A DNA stretch of 16,614 nt from Oscillospiraceae bacterium (GTDB lineage Bacteria > Bacillota_A > Clostridia > Oscillospirales > Oscillospiraceae): NCBI GenBank assembly GCA_017939025.1, contig JAGBAI010000174.1, forward strand, positions 1 through 16,614, read 5' to 3'. Positions 13,176-16,614 of the stretch are shown piece after piece. The position numbers and the translations under genes are program-made. Below the pieces are notes generated by a model. The model was not told the origin of the DNA. It saw nothing but the letters and a program-made list of their open reading frames with translations, and did no database searches. Positions within the stretch are counted from its first letter, which is position 1; each line of letters starts with the position of its first letter.

Positions 13176-14450
13176 ATGATCAAACGGGATTTCTATTTAC
13201 ATCAGATCATCCGCCACATGCACAATGGTGAAATCAAGGTGATCACCGGCATCCGTCGATGCGGCAAGTCCGTGCTGCTGTTCGAGCTGTTCCGGGATTA
13301 TCTTCTTGAACATGGTGTCACTGAAGAACAGATTATCACGATAGAACTGGATCAGCGGAAATACTACAAGTTCCGCAACCCCATCACCCTTTGCGAATAT
13401 ATTGAAACCTGCATTTCTTCCAACAAATCGAAACAGTTCTATCTGTTCATTGACGAAGTACAATTCACCAAAAAGGTGAAGGACACAGAAAACGACGATA
13501 TTGAAGTCACCATTTATGATATGCTCAATGAGCTGAAGTCTTACAAAAATCTGGATGTCTACGTCACCGGCAGCAACTCCAAGATGCTCTCCAGCGATAT
13601 TGCCACCGAATTCCGGGGACGGGCCACCCAGATTCGGGTGTATCCCTTTTCTTTTGGCGAGTTCTATTCCTATGTAGGCGGAGATGAGCGAAAAGCGTTG
13701 GATCAGTACATGCTCTACGGCGGCATGCCCCGTGTCCTGCAAATGACAGACGACCAGGATAAGAAGAATTACCTGACCAACCTTTACTCTGAATTGTATG
13801 TCAAGGACATCGTGGAACGCAATGGCATCGAACGGGAAGATATCCTGAACAACATCCTGGACTTCCTAGCCTCCCAGATCAGTTCTCTGACCAATCCCAC
13901 CAATGTAGCAAATGCCATCGCCAGTATGCGGCAGGAAAAGGTCAACTCTGCGCTGGTCTCTGCCTATATCTCCCATACCATTGACGCATTTTTGATTCGG
14001 ATGGCCCAACGCTATGATGTCAAGGGAAAGTCTTATTTCAACTATCCCAACAAATATTATTATACGGATATTGGTCTGCGGAATGCCCGGCTCAATTACC
14101 GGCAGTACGATCCCGGTCATATCATGGAGAACATCATCTACAACGACTTGATCCGCCGGGGGTACAGCGTGGATGTGGGCGTTGTGGTGGACAGGAGAAA
14201 CGGCAGCTATGTCCAGAAAGAAGTGGACTTTGTTGTCAACCACGGTGACCGGAAGATGTATATCCAGTCCGCTTTCCAAATGGGCACAGAGCAGAAAGAA
14301 TCCGCTGAGCTGGATTCTCTGAAGCTTACCGGCGACTTCTTTAAGAAAATCATCGTCCGGATGGATATTCCCCATAATTTCTATGATGACAACGGGATTT
14401 TCCATTGCAACCTGATTGACTTCCTACTGGAACGGGTGGAGTTATTCTGA
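13176..14450 (+). CDS. AAA ATPase with DUF4143 C-terminal domain (424 aa)
   Basis: The start at 13176 has GAGGT 6-7 bases upstream; upstream in-frame Met codons lack a ribosome-binding site. The N-terminal AAA_14-type ATPase shows Walker A GIRRCGKS (residues 25-32), Walker B LFIDE (90-94) and a sensor-like VTGSNSKML (130-138). The C-terminal half has the DUF4143 pattern, including YPNKYYYTDIGLRN and a late KEVDFVV. The latter resembles the core of PD-(D/E)xK nuclease folds, but no activity is established. Length is normal for the family, with no frameshift. It is a stand-alone unit with its own promoter and terminator. Proteins of this type are very common and multicopy in anaerobic bacteria and archaea, and their cellular role is not known. 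Roles in defence or mobile-element maintenance have been suggested by context but cannot be claimed here. Confidence 0.9.
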   Translation: MIKRDFYLHQIIRHMHNGEIKVITGIRRCGKSVLLFELFRDYLLEHGVTEEQIITIELDQRKYYKFRNPITLCEYIETCISSNKSKQFYLFIDEVQFTKKVKDTENDDIEVTIYDMLNELKSYKNLDVYVTGSNSKMLSSDIATEFRGRATQIRVYPFSFGEFYSYVGGDERKALDQYMLYGGMPRVLQMTDDQDKKNYLTNLYSELYVKDIVERNGIEREDILNNILDFLASQISSLTNPTNVANAIASMRQEKVNSALVSAYISHTIDAFLIRMAQRYDVKGKSYFNYPNKYYYTDIGLRNARLNYRQYDPGHIMENIIYNDLIRRGYSVDVGVVVDRRNGSYVQKEVDFVVNHGDRKMYIQSAFQMGTEQKESAELDSLKLTGDFFKKIIVRMDIPHNFYDDNGIFHCNLIDFLLERVELF

Positions 14451-14493
14451 TGCAAGCTGATAACCAAATCCTGCAAAGATTCCCGAAATATAA

Positions 14494-14535
14494 GCAGCCC
14501 CGCAGAAGCATTGCTCCTGCAGGGCTGTTTTTCTT
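14494..14535 (+). terminator. Terminator between convergent genes
   Basis: CAGCCC (14495-14500) pairs with GGGCTG (14522-14527) and GCAG (14502-14505) with CTGC (14517-14520). There is one C/A mismatch and an 11-nt loop, followed by TTTTTCTT. It ends the ATPase transcript. It also touches the stop codon of the opposing gene (14534-14536). The minus-strand side lacks a T-run, so it mainly serves the plus strand. Confidence 0.85.
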
Positions 14536-15640
14536 AATAAATAATTGGCGCTCTTTTTCTGTGAGCATTCTTGAGGAAGAAATTGATCCGCTTCACATCC
14601 AATGGCTGCCACCAGGTGCTGCGAACCCACTCGGAGATATCCCTATGCTCCGGATGATTTTTGTCCTGCAAAACTTCCATAACATGGGCAAATCCCTCCG
14701 GACCACCGCAATCCTCCATAGGAGCATCCCCCACCGCCAGAATACAGTGGGGATAAGTCTCCCGACAATCCTCAATCACATGGCAGAGTTCTACCGTATG
14801 AATCCATCCATCTCCGAAGTCATATTCGTAGACAATTCTCTTTCTGGAAGGAAACACATCCCTCAGCATTACGTCTGTACTGCTTTGCACCTGTACTCCA
14901 GGAAATTCCTCAAATTCTTCCCAGTGGGGCTGGATTATATTCGTAGGAATTCCCTCCGTGTCTACCTTCACTACAAACTGGTGCAGATGGCAATCCTTCC
15001 AGCCAAAACAGTCCTGCAAAACATTGTGAAACTGATGAAAATTCAGATTATCCGGTACGATGATTCTGCGTTTGCAGAGCGTATGCAATTCCAGCGATAT
15101 TTCCAACTCCAGCGCCCGGCAAGCTTGGATGTTCTCACCGTATCGCGCCTGTAGCTGTCCAATCAAAGCCTGATGTGACAGCAGATAATTACTACCAGAT
15201 AATATGTCATCATTCATCCACAGCTGGATACTTTGCTGAAGCAGGTTCTCAGGCTGCAGCAAATCAGAACACCACTGCACCCGTTCGCAAGCTTTATTGC
15301 AGCTTGCAACCACTTTTCGGGAGGAATTTGCCCGAAAAGACACCTCCCAGCCGAGATCGTTCAGATACTGTTCGATAATCTCAGGGCGCACATATTCGCT
15401 CTCCAGCACACTCCGAACACCGCTTAGAATCCACTCCGGCAGTCCTTTCAGGTGTTTCACTGTCATTCCATGCAGAACAAAGGAACACCGGGATGCTGCA
15501 TGAACCACTACAATTGTCTTGCGCCGGTTTATCACGAGCAGATTGGCTGTCCATTCAAACAGCGGATCAATCTGTGCAGACATTTTCTCGGGTTTTACAC
15601 CGATGTATTCCAACAGCTTCTTTGTACACGCAAGTTCCAT
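14534..15640 (-). CDS. pRiA4b ORF-3-like protein with DUF6933-like N-terminus (368 aa)
   Basis: The C-terminal part (about 180-350) carries the pRiA4b ORF-3 family hallmarks: HQFVVKV (220-226), YEYDFGDGW-x-H (271-281) and MEDCGGPEGF (308-317). The first part, starting MELACTKKLLEYIGV and including ANLLVINRRKTIVVV, resembles DUF6933, which is often fused to this domain. The biochemical function of both families is unknown. There is no signal peptide or membrane helix, so it is probably cytosolic. The start at 15640 has AAGGG about 9 nt upstream and a good promoter behind it. It converges on the DUF4143 ATPase with no overlap. The frame is intact and the length is normal for the fused form. Family confidence is high; role is unassigned. 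Confidence 0.85.
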   Translation of the reverse strand: MELACTKKLLEYIGVKPEKMSAQIDPLFEWTANLLVINRRKTIVVVHAASRCSFVLHGMTVKHLKGLPEWILSGVRSVLESEYVRPEIIEQYLNDLGWEVSFRANSSRKVVASCNKACERVQWCSDLLQPENLLQQSIQLWMNDDILSGSNYLLSHQALIGQLQARYGENIQACRALELEISLELHTLCKRRIIVPDNLNFHQFHNVLQDCFGWKDCHLHQFVVKVDTEGIPTNIIQPHWEEFEEFPGVQVQSSTDVMLRDVFPSRKRIVYEYDFGDGWIHTVELCHVIEDCRETYPHCILAVGDAPMEDCGGPEGFAHVMEVLQDKNHPEHRDISEWVRSTWWQPLDVKRINFFLKNAHRKRAPIIY

Positions 15641-15663
15641 ATCCCGCCGCCCTTTTTTGTAAA

Positions 15664-15692
15664 ATTATATCACAGTTTTCTATGTTACACAA
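15664..15692 (-). promoter_or_regulatory. Promoter of the pRiA4b-like gene
   Basis: On the minus strand TTGTGT (15692-15687) and a perfect TATAAT (15669-15664) are 17 bp apart, with TG one base before the -10 (extended -10). The start codon at 15640 is about 24 bp past the -10, so the leader is very short. The 11-mer ACAATATTTGT occurs here (15689-15699) and at the giant gene's promoter (12332-12342). Confidence 0.75.
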
Positions 15693-15755
15693 TATTTGTA
15701 GATTTTTCGATTAGTTACATTCTTTTCTTCCATAACAGACAAATTTTCCCAGATT

Positions 15756-15860
15756 ATGAAGAAGATGTATCCCGTAAGAACTGCGAAGTATGAACGGCAA
15801 AACCGGATCACGCCGGGTCATGTGCAGACTGTGGAGTACATAGCTGCCATTTCAATTTAA
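15756..15860 (+). pseudogene. Relic protein tail, copy 2 (AKYE...GHVQTV)
   Basis: A frame from ATG at 15756 reads MKKMYPVRTAKYERQNRITP followed by GHVQTVEYIAAISI and TAA, 34 residues. No ribosome-binding site precedes the ATG and the frame stays open upstream only to a TAG at 15699. It is therefore more likely the 3' end of a lost gene than a gene in itself. It is the better preserved of the two copies, in the same orientation as copy 1. The family is not recognised. Confidence 0.45.
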
Positions 15861-15870
15861 AAATACTCAG

Positions 15871-15907
15871 AACCTCCTATGGCACAGCGAAATGTCCATA
15901 GGAGGTT
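15871..15907. terminator. Hairpin terminator candidate after the phosphohexomutase gene
   Basis: AACCTCCTATGG (15871-15882) and CCATAGGAGGTT (15896-15907) form a perfect 12-bp stem with a 13-nt loop. It lies 58 bp past the stop of the minus-strand phosphohexomutase gene and 10 bp after the relic tail. T-rich tails are imperfect on both sides (TCTGTTT on the plus strand; ATTTTT a few bases away on the minus strand). Confidence 0.65.
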
Positions 15908-15964
15908 TCTGTTTCAAATTTATTGTTTTAGGAAAGATTCCCACTTCTGAATATAGTTGCGCGC

Positions 15965-16614
15965 CTAGTGCAGTGTATTGCCCTCAGCGGCAATGCGCAG
16001 CAGGGGTTCTGTACCGGAGAAACGGCAGATGACCCAGCTTCCGTCTTCGAAACAGACCTTACAGCCATCTGTCCAGTTTATATTTTTTATCGTCTCCGTA
16101 AAGCTGGGGAGCTGATGTTCCTGGAAGATCAACTGCTGCAGCTCCTGCTTGCGCTCATGGGTCATTTTCAGAGAACTTTCCTCATAATAGAGCATTCCGT
16201 ATTTTTGAATGATTTCCCGGTAGAGTTCACCAATGGATTTTCCTGTAACTGCCAGTGTTTCCACCAGCAGTGAGGCAGCGTAGATGCCATCCTTTCCGGG
16301 TATATGGCCTTTGACCGCCAGACCGCCGGAGGATTCGCCGCCAATAATGGCACCGGTTTCTGCCATCTTTGCGGAGACATATTTGAAACCAACCGGAACC
16401 TCATTACATTCCTGTCCAAAGTCTGCGGCAACCCGGTCCAGAAGATGGGTGGTGGAATTGTTGCGGACACAGGGCCCCCGCCAATTCCGGTATTGCAGGA
16501 AGTAATAGTACAGCAACACCAGCACAGTATTGGCGTGGAGATATCTGCCGTATTCATCGATCACGCCCAGCCGGTCTGCGTCTCCATCCATGGCTATGCC
16601 CAGGTGGCACCGGT
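15965..16614 (-). CDS. Alpha-D-phosphohexomutase (PGM/PMM), C-terminal half, partial
   Basis: Interconverts sugar 1-phosphate and 6-phosphate through a phosphoserine enzyme, feeding nucleotide-sugar and cell-envelope synthesis; cytosolic. About 215 residues are visible and the gene continues past the right edge. The Met within GIAMDGDADR is internal, not the start. Seen in order: the magnesium-binding loop DGDADR, VPVGFKYV, the sugar-binding loop GGESSGG, and the phosphate-binding loop RFSGTEPLLRIAAEG near the end. The catalytic serine loop lies outside the window. The remaining length after DGDADR fits a protein of roughly 450 residues. The four-domain order is normal and the frame intact. 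Substrate preference (glucose or mannose) cannot be decided from this half. Confidence 0.92.
   Translation of the reverse strand, partial: RCHLGIAMDGDADRLGVIDEYGRYLHANTVLVLLYYYFLQYRNWRGPCVRNNSTTHLLDRVAADFGQECNEVPVGFKYVSAKMAETGAIIGGESSGGLAVKGHIPGKDGIYAASLLVETLAVTGKSIGELYREIIQKYGMLYYEESSLKMTHERKQELQQLIFQEHQLPSFTETIKNINWTDGCKVCFEDGSWVICRFSGTEPLLRIAAEGNTLH

Noticed and set aside
13866..14405. Minus-strand ORFs of about 180 codons inside the ATPase gene (13197-13742 and 13866-14405)
   Set aside because: They are shadows of the DUF4143 gene, whose Walker motifs, ribosome-binding site and length identify the real frame.
14450..15154. Plus-strand 234-codon ORF after the ATPase
   Set aside because: It is antisense to the well-supported pRiA4b-like gene, reads through the terminator at 14494-14535, and has no family features.

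Overview
The window looks like a low-to-mid GC Gram-positive chromosome, most likely a gut-type member of the Clostridia (Bacillota). The reasons are strong AGGAGG ribosome-binding sites, sigma-A-type promoters, a giant secreted wall-anchored protein with InlB-type repeats and an (S/N)PxTGD-like sorting signal, and accessory families (DUF4143 ATPase, pRiA4b ORF-3-like protein) common in that group. The genus cannot be fixed from the sequence alone.

Layout. Positions 1-232 hold the start of a minus-strand gene that leaves the window on the left, its promoter, a 12-bp inverted repeat and the terminator of the giant gene. Positions 233-12055 (minus strand, 71% of the window) are one uninterrupted 3,940-codon gene. 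It encodes a signal peptide, an acidic TETED pentapeptide stalk, a helical segment, one prealbumin-like domain, about 13 InlB/Listeria-Bacteroides-type beta modules mixed with other beta domains, a duplicated block of about 810 residues, five copies of a D-x-D-x-x-(I/V/T)PD repeat, and a C-terminal sorting signal. Its leader is about 255 nt long. The leader starts at a clear promoter with a palindrome over the -10 box and contains an unannotated 49-codon ORF with a good ribosome-binding site.

Positions 12350-13175 form an intergenic and scar region. It has a 56-codon mobile-element-type gene with a strong terminator, a fragment resembling a large serine recombinase, and an unidentified protein-tail relic. 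A second copy of that tail lies at about 15756-15860, so the two copies bracket a two-gene accessory cassette. The cassette holds an AAA/DUF4143 ATPase (plus strand, 13176-14450) and a DUF6933-like plus pRiA4b ORF-3-like protein (minus strand, 14534-15640). These genes converge on a terminator and each has its own promoter. At the right edge (15965-16614, minus strand) is the C-terminal half of an alpha-D-phosphohexomutase (phosphoglucomutase/phosphomannomutase), a core carbohydrate gene.

The giant protein is probably a surface adhesin or scaffold. No sortase, glycosyltransferase or partner gene is visible, so its partners and ligand are unknown. The points most worth a second look are the leader ORF of the giant gene, the large internal duplication, the codon-level pattern of the TETED array, and the inverted repeats that bracket three of the promoters or starts.
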